In this document: piece by piece, positions 55,937 through 64,000 of the stretch
How the letters are laid out: each line of letters opens with the position of its first letter
How positions within the stretch are numbered: position 1 is the stretch's first letter
Program-made: the position numbers and the translations under genes
Virus record (IMG/VR): IMGVR_UViG_3300008450_000030
Location: 1 to 64,000 of that record
Reading direction: 5' to 3' (one strand)
Length of the DNA: 64,000 bases
From: a virus
The notes under the pieces: model-generated
What the model saw: only the letters and a program-made list of their open reading frames with translations
Database searches by the model: none
Told to the model about the DNA's origin: nothing

Positions 55937-56565
55937 TAAATATCCCCCCAATGCAGTCGCTCAAGTTCCTTGCGAGCAGTAGCAGCTTCTTCGATACTGT
56001 GACAGGCTTTTGAGTAGAAACCTTTGCTTTTCACGGAGACTTTTCCATAGTACCGATTATTGCGAATGACTACCCCAACTACGCCGGTCTTGCTGTTTGC
56101 TCGCACTCTGACATTCCTATTTTGGGTTGTGGCCCCTGCCCACCGACAGTTTTCTGGTCCATAGTTTCCGTATGTATTGATCCTATCCAGCGTCTCATCC
56201 CCGTTTGGTTCGCCCATATCCGCAGCAAAGTTGATGTACTCATGCCAATGCTCGCATACAGTAATACCTTTGCCACCGTAGCGCGGATAGTCTTTATCTC
56301 TAGGATTGTTGCATCGGCGTAGCATTGCACGCCATGTATTGTAAGAACCTTTGTTAGTTCCGCCGTGCTTGGTAATCTGCTCCTGTAACCAACAACCGCA
56401 CGATGTTGTATTGCCCGTAACCAAAGAGCCGGATGGAACGCACACTTCTGTACCACAATCACAACGACATCGCCAAAGTGCTTTCTTCAAGACGTTAGCC
56501 CCGTTGCGCTCAAGTGCAACCAACCTCCCAAAGCGCTGTCCAGTTCTATCAATAAGTTTAGGCAT
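55936..56565 (-). CDS. HNH/AP2 homing endonuclease
   Basis: 209 residues from ATG at 56565 with GGAG ten bases upstream. A zinc-ribbon CRCDCG and CGCW, an HNH-like core LDRINTYGNYGPENCRWAG and a C-terminal AP2-like segment (GVVIRNNRYYGKVSVKSKGF) identify a free-standing homing endonuclease. It lies between two structural genes. It likely spreads itself into phage genomes lacking it. Confidence 0.85.
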   Translation of the reverse strand: MPKLIDRTGQRFGRLVALERNGANVLKKALWRCRCDCGTEVCVPSGSLVTGNTTSCGCWLQEQITKHGGTNKGSYNTWRAMLRRCNNPRDKDYPRYGGKGITVCEHWHEYINFAADMGEPNGDETLDRINTYGNYGPENCRWAGATTQNRNVRVRANSKTGVVGVVIRNNRYYGKVSVKSKGFYSKACHSIEEAATARKELERLHWGDI

Positions 56566-56621
56566 TGCAGGACTCCGTAATTGAAGCCCCCATTGTATCG
56601 ACATTTGACAGGATGGCAAGG

Positions 56622-59072
56622 TCATTTCCTCCCATCAGGGCGGATATCAATACGGGTCACACCTAACTGCCACTGTACGCCGAGCGTGTCGGAACTGACC
56701 TTGAAGGCCATCTGCCTACCTCGAATCCGCACATAGACTTGCTCAGTGAACTGCTGAACGGTGTAGGTACGTTGGCTTTGGTAGTTCTGGGTACTTATCA
56801 CATCCGGGACAGCAGACGTTCCGTAATCAGCACCGGGGAAGGTCCGTGGCCTAGTTGTGAACATTGCCGTTGGGTTGTTGACGAACGAGCCATCAAAGGT
56901 CAAGTCAGGAATCAGACGCCAGACGAACCCGTAGTTATGCCCATCCCCAATGTCAAAGTCGGAAGACTGTATGTACGCAGAGATGGGGTTTGGTGGATTG
57001 ACTGTCGCATCGTCTGTGCCTGTCTCTTGGTAGACAAGCTGTGCGTTGGTTGTGCCCCCAGCCGCGCCATAGATCATGGACATAGGCACTTCCCGCAATG
57101 AGCTATCTAGCCAAGCGGTGCGCCCTTGATTGTCGCCCTCAAAGTTAGCCCAGTCCCCGTACCACCAGACTTGATCCAAGTAGTCATAGACAACATAACG
57201 ATCTATCTCGGTAGAATTTGCGGAACAGTAGCTCCACCAGACTTCGCTGTAGCCTTCGTTAGTACCTGCGTGGAATTGGTACGCTTGGGATAAGTTGATG
57301 TCTGTGAAAACATACTCGCGCAACGTACATGGCAAAGTCTGCACTCGGCCTGAGTACATAAAGAACTTGTCCATCCCCATCCAGTAAGTGATATTGCTGG
57401 CAGTGGCAACAGCGTTGGGGCCATTGATAGATATATTGTCCTCAAGAATCTGAAAGCCCCACACATACGGTGGGCCAAGGTACTGCATAGAGTACAAAGC
57501 AGAGTCAGTGAAAACCAAAATCTCTTGTCGGGTTTGGATGGCAGTGATAATAGACGAGCCGTGGCTCAAACGGTAGTCACCCGCTTGGTTAGTTGTTGCG
57601 GGGTTCCATGTGTAGTAGCTTTCCTGATCCGACCAGCGAATCTGCATGGGGTCAAGGGTGTTGGTAGCGTAAGTGTTCGTGGGGTCGTTACACCCAAGGG
57701 CAATCACAAAGCGTGAAGCATCGGAAACAATCGCAAAGTTAACTACTGAGGGGCAGGTAGAGTCCACCAGAGCCCCACCCACGGTTGTACCCGCCCTAAT
57801 CTCCACTCCTCGATCAAAAATAGTGGGGGCTGGGTTGGTGTCCCAGTAGTACATCGGACCACCGCGAGCGCAGAAAACAAGGTTCTCACCGAAGTTGGAC
57901 TGACTCCACAAGCGCATCTGCAAGCCAATACCCACACCAGATGTTGCCGCGACACCCCAACCAGTGAACAAAGTAGACAACTGAATGACAGCGCCTGTAA
58001 GGTGTACGGCGGGAAAAGTCCCACTAGCCGCCCGGACGCAGCCAGTAAACGTAGTCGGCGAAGTGCCCGTATAGGAGATCAACTCTGAGTCAATCAGGAA
58101 CGTACCTGCAGTACCAAAGCCTGTCGTACTGGCTACCGTAATCGTCGTAGTGACCAACTGAACAATAGCACCTGTGGCATGGGCTACAGCAAAAGTGCTG
58201 CTAGCCCCACGAACACAGCCAGTAAGCGTGTTGGTAGAAACTCCAGAAAAAGTAATCAGTTCGTTGTCAACAACGATTGTGCCCGGAGCAGTGAACCCAG
58301 TCGCGCTTGTCAGCACAATAGAAGTTGCAGAGGAAGTGATCGCTCCGTTAAGCGTAGTTTGTGTTACCGCGCCAAGCGTAGTGGACGCAACACCCGTGAC
58401 TGCTCCGCCCCAAGCACCCGAACCCCAACCCACACCAGTCGTGTATATCTCATTACCTGTCGTAATCTGGAACGCAAATGTTGCGTTTACCGTTGGAGTG
58501 CCCGAAGTTGCAGCGGCTGTAGCTACAGTAATGTAGAAGGTGTTTGAGTCGTTATAGGTGACCTGATACTCACCATCCATCGTATCCTGTGAAATACCGT
58601 TAACTACACCAGTTGTCCCAGAGATGGTTACAAAGTCACCTGTCTGAGCGCCGTGAGAAGGGTAGTTAACTCTAACCTGTGTAGATGCGGCTGTAGTCGT
58701 GAACGCATTAGTAGCAAGTGCAGGGGTCAGTCGTAACGGGGTAACGTCATAAAACGCACCGCCCGGACCATTCTGGATGTAGTACTTGAGGTTAGTACCA
58801 ACGGCGAGCAAGTTGTAGGCTGACAGCGTGACCCAGTTCCACATCGCCCGCGCTATGCCCCAGAGCGTGCCCGTAGGCGGGGCGGATACATCGGTAGTTA
58901 CCCCCGCGATTTCCGCAGATAGAACACCACTGTCGCTGACCCAACCCCCCATCTTTTCAGGTTGTCCTGAACGGAAGCGAATCTTGTTGCACTCATACCA
59001 GCCACCTTCGTTGCCATAAGTGGTGGTTTCCCTGTTTACACCGGGATTGAACTTGAGTTTCTGTAGTGGCAT
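56622..59072 (-). CDS. Large virion structural protein, stabilisation-like
   Basis: 816 residues. The N-terminus MPLQKLKFNPGVNRETTTYG then GGWYECNKIRFRSGQPEKMG matches a phage structural group related to head or DNA stabilisation proteins. Two internal repeats with VDNELITFSGVS and LTGCVRGASSTF type sequence lie around residues 250-350. The C-terminal half is beta-rich. A tail or head closure role is likely; the exact one is not determined. Confidence 0.6.
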   Translation of the reverse strand: MPLQKLKFNPGVNRETTTYGNEGGWYECNKIRFRSGQPEKMGGWVSDSGVLSAEIAGVTTDVSAPPTGTLWGIARAMWNWVTLSAYNLLAVGTNLKYYIQNGPGGAFYDVTPLRLTPALATNAFTTTAASTQVRVNYPSHGAQTGDFVTISGTTGVVNGISQDTMDGEYQVTYNDSNTFYITVATAAATSGTPTVNATFAFQITTGNEIYTTGVGWGSGAWGGAVTGVASTTLGAVTQTTLNGAITSSATSIVLTSATGFTAPGTIVVDNELITFSGVSTNTLTGCVRGASSTFAVAHATGAIVQLVTTTITVASTTGFGTAGTFLIDSELISYTGTSPTTFTGCVRAASGTFPAVHLTGAVIQLSTLFTGWGVAATSGVGIGLQMRLWSQSNFGENLVFCARGGPMYYWDTNPAPTIFDRGVEIRAGTTVGGALVDSTCPSVVNFAIVSDASRFVIALGCNDPTNTYATNTLDPMQIRWSDQESYYTWNPATTNQAGDYRLSHGSSIITAIQTRQEILVFTDSALYSMQYLGPPYVWGFQILEDNISINGPNAVATASNITYWMGMDKFFMYSGRVQTLPCTLREYVFTDINLSQAYQFHAGTNEGYSEVWWSYCSANSTEIDRYVVYDYLDQVWWYGDWANFEGDNQGRTAWLDSSLREVPMSMIYGAAGGTTNAQLVYQETGTDDATVNPPNPISAYIQSSDFDIGDGHNYGFVWRLIPDLTFDGSFVNNPTAMFTTRPRTFPGADYGTSAVPDVISTQNYQSQRTYTVQQFTEQVYVRIRGRQMAFKVSSDTLGVQWQLGVTRIDIRPDGRK

Positions 59073-59079
59073 AGATGCC

Positions 59080-59586
59080 TCACATTGAAAGCGCGGCGGC
59101 TTTTACTTCATTGACCCTACGCTCCCAACCCTTACCGAAGGTGGGCCAAGTGGACAGCCCTTGCAGGAACTTCAGACGTTGGGCACTAAAGTTGGTGATT
59201 ATGGTTGCTGGGGATGTAACTGAGGCAATAGCAAGAGTTTGTGGGCCGATTGACCCATCCGCTGTCACACCTAGAGCCGACTGAAGCCATTGAGATGCCC
59301 GACGAACCCCGCTATTTACCGCCGCATCGAAGACACAATAGTCAACACCAGAGGGCAACTTGTCGCCCTTGACTCGCTCCCAGTATAAATCCTTGTACAG
59401 CGGCTTGACCATGTCTTTGGTAAGCGCCTTCATCTCTTCTTCAGTCACGGAGCGATCAAGCCAATTCTCCCAGACTGTCTGCGTAACGCCAAGGTTTGTT
59501 CTGCCACCGGGATCGCTGGGATGGTTAACGTATCCGCCCTCATGCTTGATAAGGTGATTGAAGCAAGCATCCCAGTTGGTGTTCAT
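59080..59586 (-). CDS. Endolysin, GH108 N-acetylmuramidase
   Basis: 168 residues. HEGGYVNHPSDPGGRTNLGV with catalytic Glu16 and the C-terminal VTADGSIGPQTLA peptidoglycan-binding motif match GH108 plus PG_binding_3. It cleaves the peptidoglycan backbone at lysis. No signal peptide is evident, so a holin is needed; two holin-like genes overlap just upstream. Confidence 0.92.
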   Translation of the reverse strand: MNTNWDACFNHLIKHEGGYVNHPSDPGGRTNLGVTQTVWENWLDRSVTEEEMKALTKDMVKPLYKDLYWERVKGDKLPSGVDYCVFDAAVNSGVRRASQWLQSALGVTADGSIGPQTLAIASVTSPATIITNFSAQRLKFLQGLSTWPTFGKGWERRVNEVKAAALSM

Positions 59587-59804
59587 TTGGTATCTTCCTT
59601 GTTGTCCTTGCCGATTTTGATCCCGGCAATGGTTCCGACAAAAGCCCCGACAATGGTGTTAAAGGAAGGCTGGAGCATTTTGAACAACTCATCGTTGTTT
59701 ACATTGACATCAAACAGCCCGACCAAAGAAGCCATACAAGTCGCAACCAAAACAAGGGCCAAAGATAGGCAGCAAATGATGGTGATGTAGTCGGCTATCT
59801 TCAT
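59583..59804 (-). CDS. Small holin-like membrane protein
   Basis: 73 residues. Two hydrophobic segments (about residues 6-31 and 48-65: IICCLSLALVLVATCMASLV; NTIVGAFVGTIAGIKIG) with a basic C-terminus. Overlaps both the endolysin gene and the larger holin gene by four bases. A second holin or holin regulator. Confidence 0.65.
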   Translation of the reverse strand: MKIADYITIICCLSLALVLVATCMASLVGLFDVNVNNDELFKMLQPSFNTIVGAFVGTIAGIKIGKDNKEDTK

Positions 59805-60286
59805 TTCCTTAGTGCCTCAGCCTTTTCCTTGGAACCGATACTGCTGCCGAACCAGAAATTCAGCATAGTGGCAAGCACCGTTCCGAGGATAAACCCAAGA
59901 ATGGTGTCCGCAAACCGAACGCTTTTATCTGGAATTACGCTGAACGTAATAAAACCAATGTAGATAGTGGCTGCAACTGACCAGTAGGCAGTCAGGTACA
60001 TCGTGAATCGCTTGGAGAAGATATCCGACTGATTGAGCGCAGCAACCTGCATGGCCCTAGCGTCGGCAGTGTTGGCGTACTGCATCTTCAGCTTCTCGAC
60101 ATCAATCTGCGCCAGCTTGAGTGCGGCTTCGGGATCGGCGGAAATGGCTTTGGTCACCGCCTCGACGGTATCTGCTACACCCAGCTTAGAAGCAATAGCC
60201 GATACAGCAGCACCCCCCAAGGGGCCAGCAACAATAGTTGCAAGAGCAGGGGCAACACTTCCAAGAAGTTTGAGCAGTTCATTCAT
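59801..60286 (-). CDS. 3TM holin-like protein
   Basis: 161 residues from ATG at 60286, whose A is shared with the upstream TAA; an ATG 18 bases earlier is less likely. An N-terminal hydrophobic segment, then a charged helical middle, then two C-terminal membrane segments (about 98-117 and 126-145) fit the 3-TM holin family seen in gene-transfer agents. It should form inner-membrane lesions for lysis. Confidence 0.7.
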   Translation of the reverse strand: MNELLKLLGSVAPALATIVAGPLGGAAVSAIASKLGVADTVEAVTKAISADPEAALKLAQIDVEKLKMQYANTADARAMQVAALNQSDIFSKRFTMYLTAYWSVAATIYIGFITFSVIPDKSVRFADTILGFILGTVLATMLNFWFGSSIGSKEKAEALRK

Positions 60287-61401
60287 TACGCCGTCCGCTT
60301 CCACATATACACAGTGATGTACGGCTGGTAGTTGAGGTTCGTGCCTGCAACGCCTGCGCTGGTGATGGTCGTGGCCGCAGTCGGCGTTGCGGAGTTGTTG
60401 CCCGTTGTGATTGTGTGGGTATGCGCCCCAGCCAAGCTTGTAAGTCCCGCCGTTGCCGTTGCGCCAGAAGTTGCTGTCAGTCGATATTCTGAGTCTCCGC
60501 CCGGAGTTTTAAGGTATCCGATTGGGCTATTGGGCAACGAGATAACACTTGTATCAGAATCATTATTCGATGCGACATAGTGCTGATGGCCCCCAGCAGA
60601 CACAGTGGTCCCCGAGTGCGTGTGGGTTGTATTCGAGAGGTTCGTCGTTGCTGTGTGCGTGTGGTCAATTACGACTGAATCCGCATAGCCGCCTGTTTCT
60701 TCTGCGGCGTCAAATAGCGGGTTTGTGCCATCAAAGCCTACAGGAACTCTACCCGCACCAAACGCTGTCCAAGTACCAAAACCAAGCAGGGTTCCGGGAT
60801 TCGTGTTGTCCGTGGCGTTGGTGTAGATTGAACCAACAGGATAGAGCGCAAGCGCAGCGGCAGCAATCACCGCCTGTACAAATGCTGTTGTAGCAACTTG
60901 TGCTGTATTAGTAACTGTAGCTGCAGTTGGCGCAAGTGGGGTTCCGGTCATAACCGGGGACGCCATCGTAGGGGAGATGAAGTGCGTGTTCTGCTGACGG
61001 AAGTTCGTCGCATCACTCCACACAGTCATCGTAGCCCCGGCAGGGATAGCAACCCCTGTACCCGCTGCTGTCGTATTGCCAATCACCGTGCTGTTGTAGA
61101 TCGTAGCAACGTAGATTGTGTCGTTGAAAACCGTGTACTGTTTTGCTACAGGAGGCGCATAGACAGCAAAGGCCGCAGCCGTGGACGTAGTCAACCGGAT
61201 CATCGCATTGCGAGACTGGTCTGCTGCGCCATAAAGCGCGGTAAACGCCTGTGCTGCTGTGGTCACCGATACTGAGTTGTACCCAGAAACCGAAGCCTCA
61301 ATCAGCGTGCCGATGTTCGTATTAGTAGTGTTGCCCCATGCACCAGCCTGCGTACCAGTAGTAATGAGTTCAAAACGAAGGTTAGGTGAAAAAGTACTCA
61401 T
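60286..61401 (-). CDS. Tail collar / fibre protein
   Basis: 371 residues. The C-terminal part carries YPVGSIYTNATDNTNPGTLL and FGTWTAFGAGRVPVG, the tail-collar (gp12-like) pattern, plus His-rich repeats (HTHSGTTVSAGGHQHYV; AHTHTITTG) that typically bind metal in fibre tips, and NYQPYITVYMWKRTA at the end. A receptor-contacting short tail fibre is likely. Confidence 0.8.
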   Translation of the reverse strand: MSTFSPNLRFELITTGTQAGAWGNTTNTNIGTLIEASVSGYNSVSVTTAAQAFTALYGAADQSRNAMIRLTTSTAAAFAVYAPPVAKQYTVFNDTIYVATIYNSTVIGNTTAAGTGVAIPAGATMTVWSDATNFRQQNTHFISPTMASPVMTGTPLAPTAATVTNTAQVATTAFVQAVIAAAALALYPVGSIYTNATDNTNPGTLLGFGTWTAFGAGRVPVGFDGTNPLFDAAEETGGYADSVVIDHTHTATTNLSNTTHTHSGTTVSAGGHQHYVASNNDSDTSVISLPNSPIGYLKTPGGDSEYRLTATSGATATAGLTSLAGAHTHTITTGNNSATPTAATTITSAGVAGTNLNYQPYITVYMWKRTA

Positions 61402-61413
61402 GGGGTTCCTTAC

Positions 61414-61587
61414 TTATATGAATCGGGGTTCTTGTGTAGCGGGTAGAGGTGGGGAGTCAGCACCGATCCCGTGAAGAATTTCGATAGAACGCGCAAAGTT
61501 GTGCAACTCTATCTCACTAGGGATGCCCGGAAGACTCTTGATAAGTAGAGCAAGCACTTCAGGGTCTATGGGTTTGATGTCCACCAT
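61414..61587 (-). CDS. 57-residue protein between fibre genes
   Basis: ATG at 61587 lies one base after the preceding stop; TAA at 61414. The product MVDIKPIDPEVLALLIKSLP then HNFARSIEILHGIG is helical and slightly acidic. Coupled by spacing. Function unknown; a small fibre chaperone is possible. Confidence 0.6.
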   Translation of the reverse strand: MVDIKPIDPEVLALLIKSLPGIPSEIELHNFARSIEILHGIGADSPPLPATQEPRFI

Positions 61588-61588
61588 C

Positions 61589-62248
61589 TTAACCTTTGTA
61601 ATTCAGCGCGTCCCCGACATCACAACGAGTCCACCCTAATGGGTTTTCTTCAGGATTATTGATCTCCCGAACCTCTTCTAGCAATCGGTACGAAGCACAT
61701 ATTAGACTAAATCTTTCACGCCGTAACTCATCGCACCTAAGTTTGGCAGGCTCAAATGTGTCGAAACACTCGTACTGCCCTGTTGTGGGGTTGAAGACTT
61801 GATAGCAATTAACTGGGTGGTCAAAGACACCATCCCCATCTAGGTCGCAATTCTCTAGTGTATGTACATCCGCACCTTCGGGGCATTGGGCCTGAACATG
61901 GAACATCCACTCTTCAGTGGCTATTTGCTCTGCTTGCTTTTGTTGGATTGTATCTATAGCTTCTTGTTGATTAAGAAATATAGTGTCAGTATATGTAATA
62001 TTCATGCCTTCTACACGATACCTATTGGTTTTGACAAACTCACAAAGCTGCACAATAGCATCGCCGCTATAAAGGTACACCTTCGCCCAATTTACCCACC
62101 ATTGAGGATGTATATCTAGTCCCGCATCTTGTTGTAATTTCTGGACAAATTGAAGCCGACTTAATCCTGTATACCCAGAATCCTCAAGGTGTTGAACAAT
62201 AATAGGACAGCCGCCAACGGCAAGGAGTGCATCTTTGGTAACGATCAT
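61589..62248 (-). CDS. Unknown fibre-locus protein with acidic EF-hand-like loop
   Basis: 219 residues. The first 150 residues are helical (GLSRLQFVQKLQQDAGLDI; QQEAIDTIQQKQAEQIA), followed by a DLDGDGVFDHPVNCYQ calcium-loop-like motif and many Cys. It overlaps the upstream adhesin gene by four bases. A virion-associated or fibre-assembly role is plausible. Confidence 0.55.
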   Translation of the reverse strand: MIVTKDALLAVGGCPIIVQHLEDSGYTGLSRLQFVQKLQQDAGLDIHPQWWVNWAKVYLYSGDAIVQLCEFVKTNRYRVEGMNITYTDTIFLNQQEAIDTIQQKQAEQIATEEWMFHVQAQCPEGADVHTLENCDLDGDGVFDHPVNCYQVFNPTTGQYECFDTFEPAKLRCDELRRERFSLICASYRLLEEVREINNPEENPLGWTRCDVGDALNYKG

Positions 62249-63882
62249 GATGTTGCTCCGTAGGTTGTGCCTGTACCGGAAATGCCTACACTAAAACCAC
62301 TAAAATCAATCGCTTTACCCCCAGCCGCACCAGCATTGGAAACTACGGCAGTACCGGACACTATAGTTGCATTTGTACCCGCAACTCCCCCCGCTCCACC
62401 TGTACCTCCAGTAACAGGAGATGTGAATGGGGTCCATATTAGGCCTGTACCACCATTAGACCCCCAACCACCCCCGCCACCACCTCCGTAGACTGGTGAA
62501 TAAAGTCCAATACCCCCTCCACCACCAGCTTGACCCCCATTACCCGCGATTGCACCTGAAGTGTTAGTCGAGACTGCTGCGGCTGATGCGCCCGCAAATA
62601 TCCTACCGCCACCACCCCCACTAGCTAGGGGTATGGGTAGGGTGGAGTTGGCGGTTCCATTCCCCCCGCTACCACCTAGCCCACCGCCGACACCACCAGC
62701 AAGGAAGACTGGCCCTGTAGTGCGGTAAGCACTACCTCCAACACCACCTCCTGCCCCACCACCCCCACCAGCACTGGAGTCAGCAGCCCTTATTACACCA
62801 CCACCACCGCCACCTCCACCGCCAATAAAAGAACCCGCCTCCTTAACAACTGTAGTAGCAAATCCTATTTTAAGTGCAGTAGAACCGTTTGCCGCCGCTG
62901 CATAAGTTGTGCTAGCACCAGAACTTCCCCCACCAACCCCACCACATCCCATAATCTTACCGTTGTTTCTAAAGGTAAGTATATCCCCAGCAACCCCGCC
63001 GCTAAGTGTGAGGGCGGGAGTCCCCGGAGAGTCGGAGTAAATATAAACATTATTAACAATGACGTTAATGTTTGTAAGCCCTGCCGAATACGTACCAGAT
63101 GTAGTTTTGGTCAGGTTGGTGGAAGCAAAGGTTGCTACGTTGAGCGTAGCCGGACCAGTGGCATTGGCCGTTATTGTTATGGTAACGGTCTGGCGTATAA
63201 CTGCTGTAACATTACGGACAGAGCCAGTTGCAGAATTACCAGAGATGGCTTTTAGTGTCTGTCTACCTAGCGTGTTAGCACTACTTGTGGCGCTAACAGG
63301 GACGATCTCTAGGGAGAGTTCTCCCGATACCGATGTAACAGACGCCGCTGCTGATGTTCCGGTAAGCGCCCTGCGGTTCTCTTCTGTGAACGTGTTTACG
63401 CTGGAGGTGGCGCTGACGAACGTGAGTCCTTTGGAGACTAGATCGGATACCGACGTAATAGACGCCGTTGCGCTAACCGATGTTAGTGCTTGCGTATTAG
63501 CCGCCGCAGATACAGCGCCAACCGTGCCCGGAGTCCCCGTGGCAGAGCGCCCCGTCAACTGCTTTAGAGTCGTTCGGGTAAAGGTTGTTACGGACCCTGT
63601 AGCAGTTAAGGACGCCGGGATTACCGTAACAAAAGGTGTGGCGAAGGCTGTTGGCGTGCCTGCACTACCCGTGGCAGATACGGCTGGTACGGCTACCTCT
63701 TTTTCATAGCCGAGATCACCAACGCTTCCAGACGCACTGACACCGGACAGCACCCCAGTAGGTACGGCATCTATGTCCCGTATGATCGTCGTACCGCTTA
63801 CCCCACTTAACGCAACCGTTGTGGGGCGTGTAACTGGGCTCCATGAATCACTCGGCCCAGTATCAATAACCGACCAAGACAT
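62245..63882 (-). CDS. Large tail adhesin: repeat stalk plus glycine-rich tip
   Basis: 545 residues. The first 240 residues carry repeats of a VSATGSV-type motif (for example VSATSSVNTF, TSAAASVTSVS, NSATGSVRNVT). The second half from about 315 is glycine-rich (GGGGGGGGG, GGGGAGGGVG) and ends GGKAIDFSGFSVGISGTGTT. This is the classic layout of a phage adhesin with stalk and poly-glycine receptor-binding tip. It pairs with the glycine-rich protein at 3662-4603. Confidence 0.7.
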   Translation of the reverse strand: MSWSVIDTGPSDSWSPVTRPTTVALSGVSGTTIIRDIDAVPTGVLSGVSASGSVGDLGYEKEVAVPAVSATGSAGTPTAFATPFVTVIPASLTATGSVTTFTRTTLKQLTGRSATGTPGTVGAVSAAANTQALTSVSATASITSVSDLVSKGLTFVSATSSVNTFTEENRRALTGTSAAASVTSVSGELSLEIVPVSATSSANTLGRQTLKAISGNSATGSVRNVTAVIRQTVTITITANATGPATLNVATFASTNLTKTTSGTYSAGLTNINVIVNNVYIYSDSPGTPALTLSGGVAGDILTFRNNGKIMGCGGVGGGSSGASTTYAAAANGSTALKIGFATTVVKEAGSFIGGGGGGGGGVIRAADSSAGGGGGAGGGVGGSAYRTTGPVFLAGGVGGGLGGSGGNGTANSTLPIPLASGGGGGRIFAGASAAAVSTNTSGAIAGNGGQAGGGGGIGLYSPVYGGGGGGGWGSNGGTGLIWTPFTSPVTGGTGGAGGVAGTNATIVSGTAVVSNAGAAGGKAIDFSGFSVGISGTGTTYGATS

Positions 63883-63891
63883 CGTGGAACC

Positions 63892-64000
63892 TTAAGCGAT
63901 ATTGATAAGCGCAGTACCTGCGCCGTTCACAGGCATAGTCAGCGTGAATGTGCCAGTGGTTACGCTCTGCGAACCGAAGTTATGTACGCTGACAGCGCGG
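63892..64000 (-). CDS. Partial structural protein at the right edge
   Basis: The last 35 codons of a gene entering from beyond the window: RAVSVHNFGSQSVTTGTF, then a hydrophobic beta end TMPVNGAGTALINIA and TAA at 63892. It ends nine bases before the adhesin ATG. Beta composition fits a fibre protein. Confidence 0.5.
   Translation of the reverse strand, partial: RAVSVHNFGSQSVTTGTFTLTMPVNGAGTALINIA

Noticed and set aside
1-64000. tRNA genes, CRISPR arrays, integrase or IS elements
   Set aside because: None recognised on reading both strands; a dedicated search could still find a diverged tRNA.

Overview
The window is a 64-kb piece of a tailed bacteriophage (Caudoviricetes) genome; both ends cut through genes, so the genome is longer. 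The set of large portal, terminase, gpT-like major capsid protein, short adaptor, no recognisable sheath, tube or tail-tape-measure set, and very large internal proteins suggests a short-tailed podovirus. The host is probably a Gram-negative bacterium, given the early lipoprotein, the GH108 lysozyme and small early genes of a style common in proteobacterial and particularly Burkholderiales phages. I hold this host call with low confidence. No integrase, tRNA, rRNA or CRISPR array was seen, so nothing shows lysogeny.

Layout. (1) 1-18126, minus strand: packaging and head genes read leftward from the divergent region near 18.2-18.5 kb: small terminase-like, terminase, portal, two small genes including a GroES-like cochaperonin, scaffold, two head proteins including the major capsid protein, then many beta-rich or repetitive tail/fibre proteins, a glycosyltransferase, a methyltransferase, a membrane protein, small basic proteins and an adaptor. 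(2) 18443-41868, plus strand: early and replication genes. These are a control region (19.2-20.1 kb), a run of tiny overlapping genes, a MoxR AAA ATPase plus metallopeptidase/VWA module, a DUF3310 protein, a VRR nuclease, family A DNA polymerase, Cas4-like nuclease, many small accessory genes, an SNF2-type helicase, a possible ssDNA-binding protein, an HTH protein and a primase-helicase. A strong terminator at 41842-41868 closes this arm. (3) 64000-41868, minus strand: late genes for glycine-rich adhesins, collar fibre, holins, GH108 endolysin, structural proteins, an HNH homing endonuclease, internal virion proteins and a 3060-residue polyvalent protein carrying a GNAT-like region, two HExxH motifs and a GHKL ATPase region.

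Regulation is the most striking part. A 13-bp palindrome with core TAACNNNGTTA occurs 28 times between 18.5 and 37.2 kb. It lies next to the recognised plus-strand promoters, inside genes, and twice forms a stop-start gene junction. It looks like the binding site of a dispersed ('stoperator'-like) regulator. Between 19.2 and 20.1 kb there is also an iteron-like cluster of 12 TTACGTT motifs, a 21-bp perfect inverted repeat and three copies of a 26-32-bp direct repeat: a candidate replication origin or control locus. A 150-base non-coding stretch at 25.74-25.89 kb can form a pseudoknot. Five sigma70-type plus-strand promoters fall into families: two lie in a duplicated 71-bp cassette and two share an extended -10 element. 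No convincing late promoter was recognised.
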